Notes: a model not told the origin generated them from the letters alone. DNA of 64,000 nt from Cyanobacteria bacterium SZAS-4 (GCA_018266255.1 JAFEAT010000007.1:310001-374000); one strand, 5' to 3'. Positions 1-9,105 are shown, counted from the first letter of the stretch. Translations and numbers: made by a program.

Positions 1-79
1 TGTATTTGAAGTCACGGTTGCCGAGGATATTGCGCAGAAAGCTCGCAAATCTATCGAACGAATGATTTCAATATATTAG
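1..79 (+). CDS. nadA: Quinolinate synthase NadA, C-terminal end only
   Basis: Only the last 25 codons are in the window, read in frame from base 2 to a TAG at 77-79. The residues VAEDIAQKARKSIERMI match the C-terminal helix of quinolinate synthase, which in many NadA proteins ends with a similar A..A..ALERM pattern. NadA condenses iminoaspartate with dihydroxyacetone phosphate to quinolinate, using a [4Fe-4S] cluster. The next gene, 5 bases downstream, is nadB, which makes the iminoaspartate; this pairing is the best support for the call. The catalytic part lies outside the window, so the identification rests on a short tail plus context. Confidence 0.7.
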   Translation, partial: VFEVTVAEDIAQKARKSIERMISIY

Positions 80-84
80 AAATC

Positions 85-1821
85 ATGAAAAACTTGAACA
101 CCCTCTTAAATGATGGTTGGACACGTCTAGATACTGACGTACTGATTCTTGGATCGGGATTAGCCGGGCTGCTCCTTAGCATACTCTTGCACGATCGCGG
201 AGCGGCTGTAACGGTCGCTTCGAAAGAAACCTTCAGCGATTCAAACACATTCTACGCACAAGGTGGACTTGCAGCAGTTACGTCCGCTCGGACTGCTGAT
301 AGGCAAAATGGTCGCACCGCTGATCCGTCAAACGGTCTATCTGCGATTACTTCAAACGCATTCTTAGATTCACTCGTCGAGCATCTGAGTGACACTATCA
401 AATCTGGAGCGGGACTAACCGATCCTCACGTAGCCAGAGAATTGATCGATGGGGCACCGCAATTGGTGCAAGAGCTAACTCGGTTAGGCATGTTTTTCGA
501 CAGGGACGCCAGCGGCGAATACGCTCTAGCGAGGGAAGGCGGACACAGTAAAGCTCGCGTCCTGCATAGCAAGGACACGACTGGCAAAGCCATTTCGAAT
601 GCCCTCGTAGCCAACGCTACCGACAAGTCACTCAATTCGACAAACTACAACTTGATTCAATATTGTTTCGCATTCAATTTGCTCAGTAACGGACAGCGCA
701 TTGCAGGGGCAGAAGTTCTGCATGACGGAGTAGTGAAACGAATTTATGCCAAGCATGTGGTGCTGGCCACCGGTGGTGCAGGGCAAATCTTTTCACGCAC
801 GACGAATCCCCTGGTTGCCACTGCAGACGGTGCAGCTCTGGCTTACAGAGCAGGAGCAACTCTAGCTGATTTAGAGTTCGTTCAATTCCATCCAACCGCC
901 CTTGCTTTGCCTGGAGCGCCTGCATTTTTGATCTCAGAGGCAGTGCGCGGAGCCGGTGCAGTCCTTTTAGATGGCGACCTAAAACCATTCGTAAAAAACT
1001 TCCATCCAGATGGTGACCTGGCAACAAGAGACGTCGTAGCAAGAGCTATTCACCAAACAATGATGTCAAACGATTTGCCCTCAGTGAATTTGGACTTGCG
1101 TCCAATTGGCAAGCAGACGCTGGTGGATCGTTTCCCAAACATTGTCGAGACCTGCCGAAGGTTCGGCGTCAATCCCACCGAAGAGCCGATCCCGGTCTGC
1201 CCAGCTGCCCACTATTTCATGGGTGGCATACTGACTGATGCCTGTGGTCACACAAGTTTGCCTAACCTGTATGCAATCGGAGAAGTTGCTAGCACGGGAT
1301 TACATGGTGCTAATCGCTTGGCGAGTAATTCACTGCTTGAAGCAGGAGTGATGGCAATCAAACTGGCTAACTTGCTGGATACAACTGCTACAGCACAACA
1401 GCCGAATGCTCCGAAGGAGCTTGGAGTGTCTGGAGTGCCATCAGGAAATTTCAGAGAAAACTTCTCAGTGCCTTCGTCAATTGCTTCCTTCAAATCCAAT
1501 ATGTATGAATATGCATCACTAACACGCAGTGAACCTCAACTTCGCAAACTATCAGGACTGCTCCAATCAGATTGCCTACCTTCGACATCCTTCAGTGTGG
1601 CGAACGTGTGCGCGGCGAACATCCTGTTAATGGGAGAACTCATTGCTACTGCCGCCATCAATAGAAAAGAGTCCCGTGGATCGCATTTCAGAGAAGACTT
1701 TCCGCAAGTGAATGACCATCTCTTTGCAAGACGGCAAGTGGTATCTGCTGGTAGGTGGCAGTGGATACCTGTCGATTCAAACTTCGCGAAGATTGACAAG
1801 CAGTCACATTTGACAGCGTAA
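85..1821 (+). CDS. nadB: L-aspartate oxidase NadB
   Basis: FAD enzyme that oxidises L-aspartate to iminoaspartate, the first step of NAD synthesis. The 578-residue protein opens with a dinucleotide-binding fold (VLILGSGLAGLLLSI, about residues 20-34) and the FAD signature FYAQGGLAAV. The middle carries HVVLATGGAGQIF and FVQFHPTAL, and the flavoprotein motif HGANRLASNSLLEA lies near residue 412. A helical C-terminal domain typical of the succinate dehydrogenase/aspartate oxidase family follows. It is somewhat longer than E. coli NadB (540); an insert of about 25 polar residues follows AQGGLAAV (residues 66-90). The start ATG lies 5 bases after the nadA stop, so the two are probably translated from one mRNA. 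Confidence 0.95.
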   Translation: MKNLNTLLNDGWTRLDTDVLILGSGLAGLLLSILLHDRGAAVTVASKETFSDSNTFYAQGGLAAVTSARTADRQNGRTADPSNGLSAITSNAFLDSLVEHLSDTIKSGAGLTDPHVARELIDGAPQLVQELTRLGMFFDRDASGEYALAREGGHSKARVLHSKDTTGKAISNALVANATDKSLNSTNYNLIQYCFAFNLLSNGQRIAGAEVLHDGVVKRIYAKHVVLATGGAGQIFSRTTNPLVATADGAALAYRAGATLADLEFVQFHPTALALPGAPAFLISEAVRGAGAVLLDGDLKPFVKNFHPDGDLATRDVVARAIHQTMMSNDLPSVNLDLRPIGKQTLVDRFPNIVETCRRFGVNPTEEPIPVCPAAHYFMGGILTDACGHTSLPNLYAIGEVASTGLHGANRLASNSLLEAGVMAIKLANLLDTTATAQQPNAPKELGVSGVPSGNFRENFSVPSSIASFKSNMYEYASLTRSEPQLRKLSGLLQSDCLPSTSFSVANVCAANILLMGELIATAAINRKESRGSHFREDFPQVNDHLFARRQVVSAGRWQWIPVDSNFAKIDKQSHLTA

Positions 1822-2115
1822 ATGGGATTAAGTTTTGTTCCACAAGCTACCTTGACAATAAGGCAAAAGCATCATGTGCAGTGCATCGAGAGTATCTAGC
1901 GATGCATATTCGATCTCGATATCCAGATGTTCTCTTTAGCTAGCTAAGGGTATACACTTATATCGATCGTTAAGGTTGTCTTTAGGTTCTTCGTAACCGG
2001 CAACCAGAGCCACTTCGCAAGAGTCCTCATTAACTTTCTTTCCCCTAAATAGCAGAAACAAAAATCGCGTCCGCACCTCTTTAGATACATCAACTCACTG
2101 TCGGAGATATAAAAA
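1822..2115. other. Intergenic stretch with no recognised feature
   Basis: About 290 bases between nadB and the receiver-like gene. I see no tRNA, no clear terminator hairpin and no convincing small ORF. A TTGACA at 1852-1857 has no good -10 partner. A GATATC at 1918-1923 lacks the TAAACC/GGTTTA arms and is not a member of the palindrome family described elsewhere. The next gene may be transcribed from here. Confidence 0.4.
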
Positions 2116-2529
2116 GTGAACGCCCGCACGAAGATATTCATAGCCGATTACGATTGTGCGAGTCTGGTGTCGTTGATGTTGTGGATCGAGCAGTTTCCCG
2201 AATTCGAAGTGACTGGAACGTCGAGCAACAGCGCACAGCTACTCGATCGCATCAACAAAGCAAACCCAGACATCGTACTTTTGGACATCAACAAAGGTGT
2301 AGCCGAAAACCTTCCTTTAGTCCGCGCGATTCGCGGATCGTTGGCATCCCCTGCCATCCTCCTCAAGGCACAGACTGAGCAATCAGCCGATGCGCTGGCC
2401 AACGAATCAGATGGCAGCATTGGACCGTCAACGGCAGTCAAAGAAATTTGTGATGCAATTCGCAAAGCAACAAACAAACGACGCATGGCGTTGTCTGCTG
2501 CTAACATGCCGATGACAAAAGCCGGTTAA
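2116..2529 (+). CDS. Stand-alone, degenerate response-regulator receiver domain
   Basis: A 137-residue protein that reads as a CheY-like fold with no output domain. The pattern KIFIADYD (residues 6-13) matches beta-1 of NarL-type receivers, PDIVLLDIN places the phospho-acceptor at Asp57, and SDGSIGPSTAVKEICDAI matches the last strand and helix. The usual acidic pair (DD) is reduced to DY, and the conserved Lys before the last helix is missing, so normal phosphorylation chemistry is doubtful. The start is GTG at 2116 with GGAG at 2103-2106. The last 25 residues are basic and alanine-rich. It could be a phosphorylation-independent adaptor; no sensor kinase is adjacent. Confidence 0.6.
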   Translation: MNARTKIFIADYDCASLVSLMLWIEQFPEFEVTGTSSNSAQLLDRINKANPDIVLLDINKGVAENLPLVRAIRGSLASPAILLKAQTEQSADALANESDGSIGPSTAVKEICDAIRKATNKRRMALSAANMPMTKAG

Positions 2530-2597
2530 AACCCTAGTAAAGCTAAAAGCCGCTGGAAGAATTAACGCATCTAGCACCATTTTTGGTAGCGATCTTT

Positions 2598-3776
2598 ATG
2601 AGCGCTATCGCCACGTCGTTGGTGCGCAGTAGCCTCAATCGCAATCTGGCTCGCTCACAAAACACAGGCACTGAGCTGACTCTCAATGAGAAGAGATTGC
2701 GCCCAGCCGAAATCGCCTATTTAAGTTCAAACGGTGATATCTCGCATGCGCTCTTAGTACTTGGTGCGGATTTGGTGCAGCGGGCTCTTAAGGCCAAGCT
2801 CTCCGAAGATAGCAAGGTGCCCGAACTCGCACCATATGAATTACGAATGTGGGATCTTGCGAAAGAGACGATCAAGGATTGGGCTTTTACTAAAGCTGAC
2901 AAGCATTTACCAATGGATATAAAAAAGGATCCAATTGAGTATGCCAGACGAGTTTCAAAGATCTACAACTTCGTGGTGCACACTGCTCGCCACTTCGTCG
3001 TGAAGGTGCTGCAGGATCCTCGACAGATAAGACGCTACTTTAAGATGTCAGCAATCGCAACATTGATTGCTGACTTTTCAACTGCAGGTTACAAGGCAGC
3101 CTTTGAAGAAGAGTTCAAAAATAATCTGCGCGCTCGTGGATTGATTGTTCCGTTGATGCGCAAGCGAAGTTATGCTAAGTACTACTTTATCGCCGCAATC
3201 ACAACAGCACTTCTCACTGCCTCAACCGTGTTCATATTCATTCAACCATGGTCGTTTGCACTCGGGTTGATCGGAATGTGCCTGACAAGCGCAATCATTC
3301 TTCGATTTGCGTTGCTGCTACTACATTCGATACCACTCTATGCGGAAATAGCAGAGGTAATTGACCATCTAAAGCGACAGAGCTGGCGCCTGCAGATGCT
3401 AAGAGCTCTGATCCGCCTGATCAGTCTTCTGACATACGGAATTGTTTTCGTTGGCTTTCTTGCGCTCTCAGGCATCGCGTTAGCAATTCTGACTTTTGGC
3501 TTTCACCACTCTCATCTTATCTTTCTCACTATCTACGTTTTACTGACAGTCGCTTTTATCGCGCCAGTACAGATTTTTATTGATGGATGGCGGCTACAAA
3601 TAGAAGAGAGACCGACAGCTGAAGGCGAACGCCAACTTGCATTGGTACGACATGAGTTGGCCGCCACAAGTCCGCTAGACAGTTTCAAAGAAGTGCTGCA
3701 AACGACAGAATATGTGCCAACGTTCTCGGAACTTTTGGCGATTTATGGAATTGAGACTCTGCTGATTCTGGTGTGA
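2598..3776 (+). CDS. Four-helix membrane protein with soluble N-terminal domain
   Basis: About 392 residues. The first 190 are soluble and include LRPAEIAYL followed by GDISHALLVLGADLVQRAL, which recalls the start of TIGR04222-type membrane proteins, though the usual Gly-rich signature is not obvious. Four hydrophobic segments follow (near residues 195-215, 220-245, 275-300 and 305-325), then a soluble tail. I do not know its function. I chose the ATG at 2598; an in-frame TTG at 2583 would add five residues. Neither has a strong ribosome binding site. It is transcribed toward a minus-strand TPR gene, and the gap holds a GC-rich inverted repeat and a GATATC palindrome. Confidence 0.6.
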   Translation: MSAIATSLVRSSLNRNLARSQNTGTELTLNEKRLRPAEIAYLSSNGDISHALLVLGADLVQRALKAKLSEDSKVPELAPYELRMWDLAKETIKDWAFTKADKHLPMDIKKDPIEYARRVSKIYNFVVHTARHFVVKVLQDPRQIRRYFKMSAIATLIADFSTAGYKAAFEEEFKNNLRARGLIVPLMRKRSYAKYYFIAAITTALLTASTVFIFIQPWSFALGLIGMCLTSAIILRFALLLLHSIPLYAEIAEVIDHLKRQSWRLQMLRALIRLISLLTYGIVFVGFLALSGIALAILTFGFHHSHLIFLTIYVLLTVAFIAPVQIFIDGWRLQIEERPTAEGERQLALVRHELAATSPLDSFKEVLQTTEYVPTFSELLAIYGIETLLILV

Positions 3777-3803
3777 TCTCGTTAAGTCTACGAGACCGTA
3801 CAG

Positions 3804-3845
3804 AACGGCGCCCTTACAGGTGGAAGGGGATGTACTTGCGCCGTT
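3804..3845. terminator. Possible bidirectional hairpin between convergent genes
   Basis: AACGGCGC at 3804-3811 is the exact reverse complement of GCGCCGTT at 3838-3845, with a smaller CCTT/AAGG pairing inside. The hairpin sits between two convergent genes and directly abuts a GATATC palindrome. There is no clean T-run, so a Rho-independent terminator is only a possibility. Confidence 0.35.
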
Positions 3846-3861
3846 AACTGATATCGGTTTA
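3844..3861. repeat. GATATC palindrome, copy 1
   Basis: Reads TTAACTGATATCGGTTTA. It is a member of an 18-bp inverted-repeat family with invariant GATATC core and invariant outer T and A. It lies in the convergent gap after the membrane protein gene, 12 bases from the TPR gene stop. Confidence 0.85.
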
Positions 3862-3872
3862 TTGTCGAAAAA

Positions 3873-4148
3873 TCAGCGAGGAAATCCGTCTAGTTCGTTG
3901 AGTTCGCGGGCGGTAATCTTACGAGCACGAACCCGCATTGCTTCAGCCTCTTCAGCCTTATTGCTGCGGTCGAGTAAGTCAGCTAAAGCATTAAAGCACT
4001 GAGCAATATCCAGCTCACTTGGACTTTGTGGATCGGGCGAACTGTCCACCATAGTAATCACCCGTCGGTACAACTCTTCAGCATGAGAGTAGTTGTGGAC
4101 TGATATTGCTTGCGCCGCCGCAGTAACAAGTTCTTGAGCCTGTTCCAT
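3873..4148 (-). CDS. Small TPR-like protein
   Basis: A 91-residue protein of two to three helical hairpins. AISVHNYSHAEELYRRVI and AQCFNALADLLDRSNKAEEAEAM fit the TPR pattern (small residues at 8 and 20, Y/A pairs). No signal peptide or membrane segment is visible, so it is probably cytosolic and binds a partner protein. The start ATG at 4148 is preceded on the minus strand by AGAGGA at good spacing. It is divergent from the SDR gene downstream. No partner can be named. Confidence 0.65.
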   Translation of the reverse strand: MEQAQELVTAAAQAISVHNYSHAEELYRRVITMVDSSPDPQSPSELDIAQCFNALADLLDRSNKAEEAEAMRVRARKITARELNELDGFPR

Positions 4149-4308
4149 ATAAGTGATCCTCTAAAATCTACTGGCTTAGCGACCGAGTTGAATGTGATTT
4201 GTTCCAAAAAATGAGTCTGCAAAATCGCCATTGTTACGGCTGCGAATTGCGAGGCACTAACGACGGCACGCGCCGTCTAATCAGGCTTTATAATCGACCT
4301 TCGAACTC

Positions 4309-4326
4309 TAAGCCGATATCGGCTAA
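4309..4326. repeat. GATATC palindrome, copy 2
   Basis: Reads TAAGCCGATATCGGCTAA and lies in the divergent gap, 24 bases before the GTG start of the SDR gene. Among the 11 copies it is one of the closest to a gene start, so an operator role is possible here. Confidence 0.85.
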
Positions 4327-4350
4327 ATTCTGGATTTTCAGGGAAAGAAA

Positions 4351-5217
4351 GTGTCAAATCAAAAGCTAAAAACAGAGTTCGCAGGGGTGATTACCGGAGC
4401 ATCGACAGGCATCGGCAAAGCCCTGGCTGTCTTGCTTGCCGACCAGCTCAAAGCCAGGTTAATTATCAACGCGCGCACCGCAGAGGCACTGGTTGAAACC
4501 AAGTCATCGATCGAAAAGGCAGGTGGGCAGGCGGTCATCGCTGCTGGAGATGTAGCTGCCGATGGCATGGCAGCTTCGCTGGTTGAGCGATGCATTAAAG
4601 AGTTTGGAGACATCGACCTTTTGGTTAATAATGCCGGTTTAGCTAAACCAGGAGCGGTGATGAATTTAACGCCGCAAGATTGGGAAAGAGTGTTTGCAGT
4701 TAACTTCTTTGCGCCTCTCCATGGCACTTACGCAGCACTGCCGCATTTTGTCGCGAACAAGAAAGGCAAGGTCGTAAACATTTCATCAATTGCAGGCAAA
4801 GTCGCCTTTCCAGGCAGCGTTTGCTATGCGGCAAGCAAATTTGCACTAACAGGAATGTCTGAAGGGATGGCAGCAGAGCTTCAGAACTACGGTGTCGACT
4901 TCATCACGGTTTGCCCGGGATGGGTGCGCACTGAGTTCTTTGAGAAGAATGCGATTATGGGTTCGAAAAATCCCACTTTAATCGCTGAAAAGAATGATCT
5001 GCGCGGCATCCTGATGAAGCACGTGCTCAGTATCAGCTCAGAAAAAGCCGCTGACAGCATCTTGAAGGCACTACAGAAGGGTGGCGCGCAAGAGATCGTT
5101 TTAACAGCGCCTGGGGTCGCAGTCGAACGCTTGAACGCACTTTTTCCCAGTGCTGTGTTCGGCATGTCCAAGCGCATTCCAACAAAATTCGTCGATTCTG
5201 CAGACCGCGGAAAGTAA
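4351..5217 (+). CDS. Classical short-chain dehydrogenase/reductase
   Basis: 288 residues with the full classical SDR signature: TGASTGIG (residues 15-22) for NAD(P) binding, NNAG at 93-96, the catalytic Ser in NISSIAGK (about 145-146), and Tyr159-AAS-Lys163. CPGWVRTEF follows. The arrangement is like DltE/YqjQ-type oxidoreductases; the substrate (an alcohol or ketone) cannot be told. The start is a GTG with AGGGA about 8 bases upstream. It appears to be a single-gene unit between a divergent TPR gene and the kinase pair. Confidence 0.85.
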   Translation: MSNQKLKTEFAGVITGASTGIGKALAVLLADQLKARLIINARTAEALVETKSSIEKAGGQAVIAAGDVAADGMAASLVERCIKEFGDIDLLVNNAGLAKPGAVMNLTPQDWERVFAVNFFAPLHGTYAALPHFVANKKGKVVNISSIAGKVAFPGSVCYAASKFALTGMSEGMAAELQNYGVDFITVCPGWVRTEFFEKNAIMGSKNPTLIAEKNDLRGILMKHVLSISSEKAADSILKALQKGGAQEIVLTAPGVAVERLNALFPSAVFGMSKRIPTKFVDSADRGK

Positions 5218-5324
5218 GTTAAAGCTGCTTAAGACGAGCAGCCGCCAACGCAGACAGAGTTTCGAAATCGCTTTATATCGGGTACGAAATCAGGTACCTG
5301 GATTCGATTTTCGGAGCTGACAAA

Positions 5325-6794
5325 TTGGCAGAACTTGAGCTTGCAGTTAAGTACAAACCCTTGCCGGCCAAAATAGGGTTTGGAATTATGACTGTGTTGA
5401 TGCCGATCTGGGCGATCATTGTGCCGTTTATCTTCGGGCTGTTTCTGACTATGGTCATGACGAGCTGGGGACAACTAACCGTTGCGGCTCTGCCAGTAGC
5501 TTGCATACTAATAATTCTAGGTGCGATACCAATTGTGGCGATTCTGATGGCAGCCGTGTGTGAAGACGACCGCGTGGTTGTGAGCAAGGAAGGTTTGTCG
5601 TTTCCTTTGTTCATGATGCCCGAGCTGAGATTTAGACGGGAGCGGCAATGGAGCGATCTGGTAGCGGCGCAAGTGCAGCTCGACACCTCCAAACCGATGG
5701 CGAAAGACCTTTCAACGTGCGGATTCTTGAGTTTGTTTTTTCGCTCCGGCGGTCGCACAACCATCGATGTTTCCAAAGTGGCGAAGTCGGAGTTAGAACA
5801 ATTTTTGCTGGCTATCGAAGTGTGGGGTCAAAATTGCAAACGGTCTCCAGAACTGATTGAATTCCAAAACGGACTACAGAATCAAAGTCGCGGTATCGAT
5901 TTTAGTTACACTCAAATGTGGGAAGAAGAGCTAAGTCGCAGATTCAGCGCCACTTCGTTCGTGCCGTTAGAGCCAGATCGAAAGTTACAAAATGGTCGAA
6001 TAAAAATTGTCAGGCAACTGGCGTTTGGTGGACTGTCTGCAATTTATTTAGCTCAAGAAAATGAAACGGAAATGGTCGTCATAAAAGAAGCCGTTGTCCC
6101 AGCGAACGCCGATGAACAGACTCACAAGAAAGCAGCGGAATTATTTGAACGCGAAGCCAGATTCTTGATCAAATTGGACCATACAAACATCGCAAAAGTG
6201 TTCGATCACTTCGCCGAAGACAACCGCAGCTATATGGTGCTCGAATACATTCGTGGTCAGGATCTGAGACAACTTGTCAAACAAAACGGTCCTCAATCAG
6301 AAGAATTCGTGCTGCACTGGGCTAAACAAATTGCCTCTATTCTCACTTATCTACACTCACAAAATCCTCCAATCATTCACAGGGATTTGACACCAGATAA
6401 TCTGGTGCGTAAAGAAGACAACACCATCACTCTCATTGACTTCGGTGCAGCGAATGAGTTTGTTGGCAATGCCACAGGCACAATGGTTGGAAAACAAGCT
6501 TACATCGCTCCAGAACAATTGCGAGGAAAAGCGAACTTGGCTAGCGATATCTATGCCTTGGGCGGCACAATGTACTTCCTGCTCACAGGTAGGGATCCGG
6601 AAGCCCTTATGTCATCGCATCCAAAAGAGTTAGCTCCGGAAATCTCTGACGAACTCGATTCCCTGGTAGCTGCTTGCACCGAGATGGAAGCAACAGATAG
6701 ACCAACATCTGCCGCAGACCTATCTCAGACACTGGGCGAAATCATCCTCAAGCATTCGCAAAAACCGCAAGTACTTCGACTTCCATCCGCGTGA
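5325..6794 (+). CDS. Membrane-anchored serine/threonine protein kinase
   Basis: 489 residues. The N-terminus has two membrane segments (about 16-45 and 50-78), followed by a roughly 130-residue PH-like cytoplasmic stretch. A Hanks-type kinase domain then starts near residue 225: glycine loop LAFGGLSAIYLA, VVIKEA with the ATP-binding Lys, catalytic HRDLTPDN at 352-359, DFG at 372-374, and APEQLRG. All catalytic residues are present. The start is a TTG with GGAG 8 bases upstream. It overlaps the next kinase by four bases (GTGA), so the two are probably made together. In this architecture the sensor part is the N-terminal region; the signal is unknown. Confidence 0.9.
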   Translation: MAELELAVKYKPLPAKIGFGIMTVLMPIWAIIVPFIFGLFLTMVMTSWGQLTVAALPVACILIILGAIPIVAILMAAVCEDDRVVVSKEGLSFPLFMMPELRFRRERQWSDLVAAQVQLDTSKPMAKDLSTCGFLSLFFRSGGRTTIDVSKVAKSELEQFLLAIEVWGQNCKRSPELIEFQNGLQNQSRGIDFSYTQMWEEELSRRFSATSFVPLEPDRKLQNGRIKIVRQLAFGGLSAIYLAQENETEMVVIKEAVVPANADEQTHKKAAELFEREARFLIKLDHTNIAKVFDHFAEDNRSYMVLEYIRGQDLRQLVKQNGPQSEEFVLHWAKQIASILTYLHSQNPPIIHRDLTPDNLVRKEDNTITLIDFGAANEFVGNATGTMVGKQAYIAPEQLRGKANLASDIYALGGTMYFLLTGRDPEALMSSHPKELAPEISDELDSLVAACTEMEATDRPTSAADLSQTLGEIILKHSQKPQVLRLPSA

Positions 6795-8533
6795 GCAAAG
6801 AAATGGCAATAGAGAACAAAGTATCAGGTAATCAGCCAGGTAATCAGCCAGGTAATCAGCCAGGTAATCAGCCAGGTAATCAGCCAGGTAATCAGCCAGG
6901 TAATCACTCCGCCAACCAGCCTGCTAAGCAGCAGGGCAATCAATCGATTAGTCAAACCAGCAATCAATCCGTCCAGGTTCTCACCGCCGATGGTGAATTG
7001 GTAATTCCTTATCGTCCATATGCAAGCTTAGAAAGGTGGGTCAAATACCGGTTTTCAGCTTTCAGCAGTGCAAAGGCTTGGTTCACTCTCGGACTAGTCG
7101 TACTGTTCTTTGGTTTCAACGGGCCATCGATCATCGTTGAAAAAATCAAGGGCATCTTGACCCCAGGTACAGCGGGCGGCACCATGCTCTCTGGGCTTGG
7201 CAGTCCAACTTCGCAACACTCCGATGATTTCCTACTACCTAGTTTGTTTTTTGCCTTTTTTGCAGCGGTGTTGCTTGCAGTGGCTCGATACCTGTCGCAT
7301 CCCACTCATGTTTCATTTAGCAAAGCAGGTGTCTGCCTCGAATGGCATCGCTGGAACTACTCGAACGGACTGATGCTGCCCTGGTACAAAATTGAGCGGA
7401 TTGATCTTTACTGGCCACCGGACAAAACCGCTCCAGGTGATTCGATCATTCAGTTCAAAGAAGTAACCACCACATTTGGTGGCACCGAAGAAAACACAAA
7501 TTATCCAATCAAGTTGAAAATTGGCAGCATCGCAACAATCGAAGAACGACACAGTTTGTTGAAAGCTATTCAGCTCTGGGGATCCGACATACCTCGCGAT
7601 TCTCAACTGGAAGATGTTCTAACGCCCGCACAAGATGACAGCTATACAGAACTATGGCTTCAAGCTCTTTCAGCTCCACCGAAACGTGAGCGATTGACGC
7701 CTATCTCAGAGGGAGCTTTACTCCTTGATGGCAAATATGCAGTCAGTGGACAGCTCGGTGTGGGCGGTCAAGGCACCGCCTATCTCGCACAACGTGTAAG
7801 CGATCGGTCAGAAGTGGTGCTGAAGGAATTTATTCTGCCGGTCTATGTCGACGTGAACGTTCGTCGGCAAGCTCTCGAAAGCATGCAGCATGAAGCTGCA
7901 ATGCTAAAACGATTGGACAATCATCGCATTGTAAGGCTGATTGAATTTTTTGTCGAAGACCACAGAGGATACCTCGTTCTTGAGCGTATCGATGGATTAT
8001 CGCTGCGACGGATTGTTGAAGAGCAGGGGCACATGAGCGAGGAGCGGGTGCGTGATTTGGCCGCGCAAATGTGTTCTATCCTCACATACTTACACAACTT
8101 GTCTCCGCCGGTGGTGCACAGAGATTTCACGCCCGACAATCTCATTCTCGGCAAAGACGGCATCCTAAAACTCGTAGATTTCAACGTTGCTCAGCAAACA
8201 GAGTCAACTGCAACGGGCACAGTAGTAGGCAAACACGCTTACTTGCCGCCTGAGCAATTCAGAGGTCGTCCCGTACCGCAAAGCGATATCTATGCAATGG
8301 GAGCGACACTTGTTTACCTGCTTTTAGGCGAAGACCCTGAGCCTATCACATGTTCTCATCCAATCAACAGCAGAGCTGACATATCACCCGAGCTCGATTC
8401 GATTATCGCTCACGCCACCGCCCTCGATACTGCCAAGCGGTATGCAATGATCGAAGAACTGACCAAGGATCTCAACCCTCCGGAAGATACCGACGACCAT
8501 AAAATCGACCTACGAGTGCAAACACCGGCTTAG
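6791..8533 (+). CDS. Membrane-anchored kinase-family protein with DFN in place of DFG
   Basis: 580 residues, paralogous in layout to the preceding kinase: a low-complexity head, two membrane segments (near 95-115 and 148-168), a PH-like stretch, then a kinase domain. The head begins with six exact GNQP units followed by an Asn/Gln/Ser-rich tail. In the kinase domain the loop is HRDFTPDN (His443, Asp445), but the metal-binding motif reads DFN at 463-465 instead of DFG. The Asp is kept, so activity may remain, possibly with altered control. The GTG start overlaps the previous stop; an ATG at 6803 is an alternative. The pair may form a heteromeric sensor, which is inference. Confidence 0.85.
   Translation: MSKEMAIENKVSGNQPGNQPGNQPGNQPGNQPGNQPGNHSANQPAKQQGNQSISQTSNQSVQVLTADGELVIPYRPYASLERWVKYRFSAFSSAKAWFTLGLVVLFFGFNGPSIIVEKIKGILTPGTAGGTMLSGLGSPTSQHSDDFLLPSLFFAFFAAVLLAVARYLSHPTHVSFSKAGVCLEWHRWNYSNGLMLPWYKIERIDLYWPPDKTAPGDSIIQFKEVTTTFGGTEENTNYPIKLKIGSIATIEERHSLLKAIQLWGSDIPRDSQLEDVLTPAQDDSYTELWLQALSAPPKRERLTPISEGALLLDGKYAVSGQLGVGGQGTAYLAQRVSDRSEVVLKEFILPVYVDVNVRRQALESMQHEAAMLKRLDNHRIVRLIEFFVEDHRGYLVLERIDGLSLRRIVEEQGHMSEERVRDLAAQMCSILTYLHNLSPPVVHRDFTPDNLILGKDGILKLVDFNVAQQTESTATGTVVGKHAYLPPEQFRGRPVPQSDIYAMGATLVYLLLGEDPEPITCSHPINSRADISPELDSIIAHATALDTAKRYAMIEELTKDLNPPEDTDDHKIDLRVQTPA
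6827..6906 (+). repeat. 12-bp tandem repeat coding for GNQP
   Basis: The unit GGTAATCAGCCA is repeated six times without change (6827-6898), then a partial seventh (to 6906). All copies are in frame within the second kinase and add a flexible GNQP tail. Perfect identity of the units points to recent expansion by slippage. Confidence 0.95.
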
Positions 8534-8553
8534 AGTTGCTTGCAAACACCAGC

Positions 8554-9105
8554 CTAGACCTGCGGTGTTTTCTCCTGGGAGAAGGACGTCTTTTCGTCGA
8601 GAACATTGTATCGCTTTCTTCTGAAGACATCAGTTTTCAATGAAGCGACTCGGTCCAGAAACAACAAACCATCTAGATGATCCATTTCGTGCAATACAAC
8701 GCGAGCTTCGAAATTAGACGCATCGAATTCCCACCACTCGCCTTTTTCGTTCTGCGCTCTCACCCTGATGTATTGCGCTCTTTTGACGTTGGCGGTCAGG
8801 TGCGGCAAGCTCAGACATCCTTCGCGTGCAATAACTTCACCTTCCGATGAAAGAATCTCCGGATTGATCAAAATCATACGACCGTGATTTTCACCGGCCT
8901 TTGCATTGCGCGATGCATCTATGATGACCAGGCGCTTTAGGGCTCCGACTTGAGGAGACGCGATACCAACACAACCTGGCGAATCATACAGAGTTTCCAA
9001 AAGGTCATCGATCAAGCTTGTAATCGACTCATCAATGTCCGAGATTGGAGGCGAAACTTGTTTCAGCCTCTCATCAGGATATTGCAATATAGGGAGGATC
9101 GCCAT
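8554..9105 (-). CDS. def: Peptide deformylase
   Basis: Metallo-enzyme that removes the formyl group from the N-terminal Met of new proteins. The 183-residue protein has the three PDF motifs: GCVGIASPQ (44-52, usually GxGLAAPQ), EGCLSLP (95-101, metal ligand Cys97), and HEMDH (139-143, ligands His139 and His143 and catalytic Glu140). Its start codon directly follows the stop of the upstream ACT-domain gene with no gap, so translation is likely coupled. Motif 1 has Ser for the usual second Ala, a mild change. Length is usual for the family. Confidence 0.95.
   Translation of the reverse strand: MAILPILQYPDERLKQVSPPISDIDESITSLIDDLLETLYDSPGCVGIASPQVGALKRLVIIDASRNAKAGENHGRMILINPEILSSEGEVIAREGCLSLPHLTANVKRAQYIRVRAQNEKGEWWEFDASNFEARVVLHEMDHLDGLLFLDRVASLKTDVFRRKRYNVLDEKTSFSQEKTPQV

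Noticed and set aside
6546..8291. GATATC sites inside the kinase genes
   Set aside because: They encode the conserved Asp-Ile of SDIYAxG and lack the palindromic arms.
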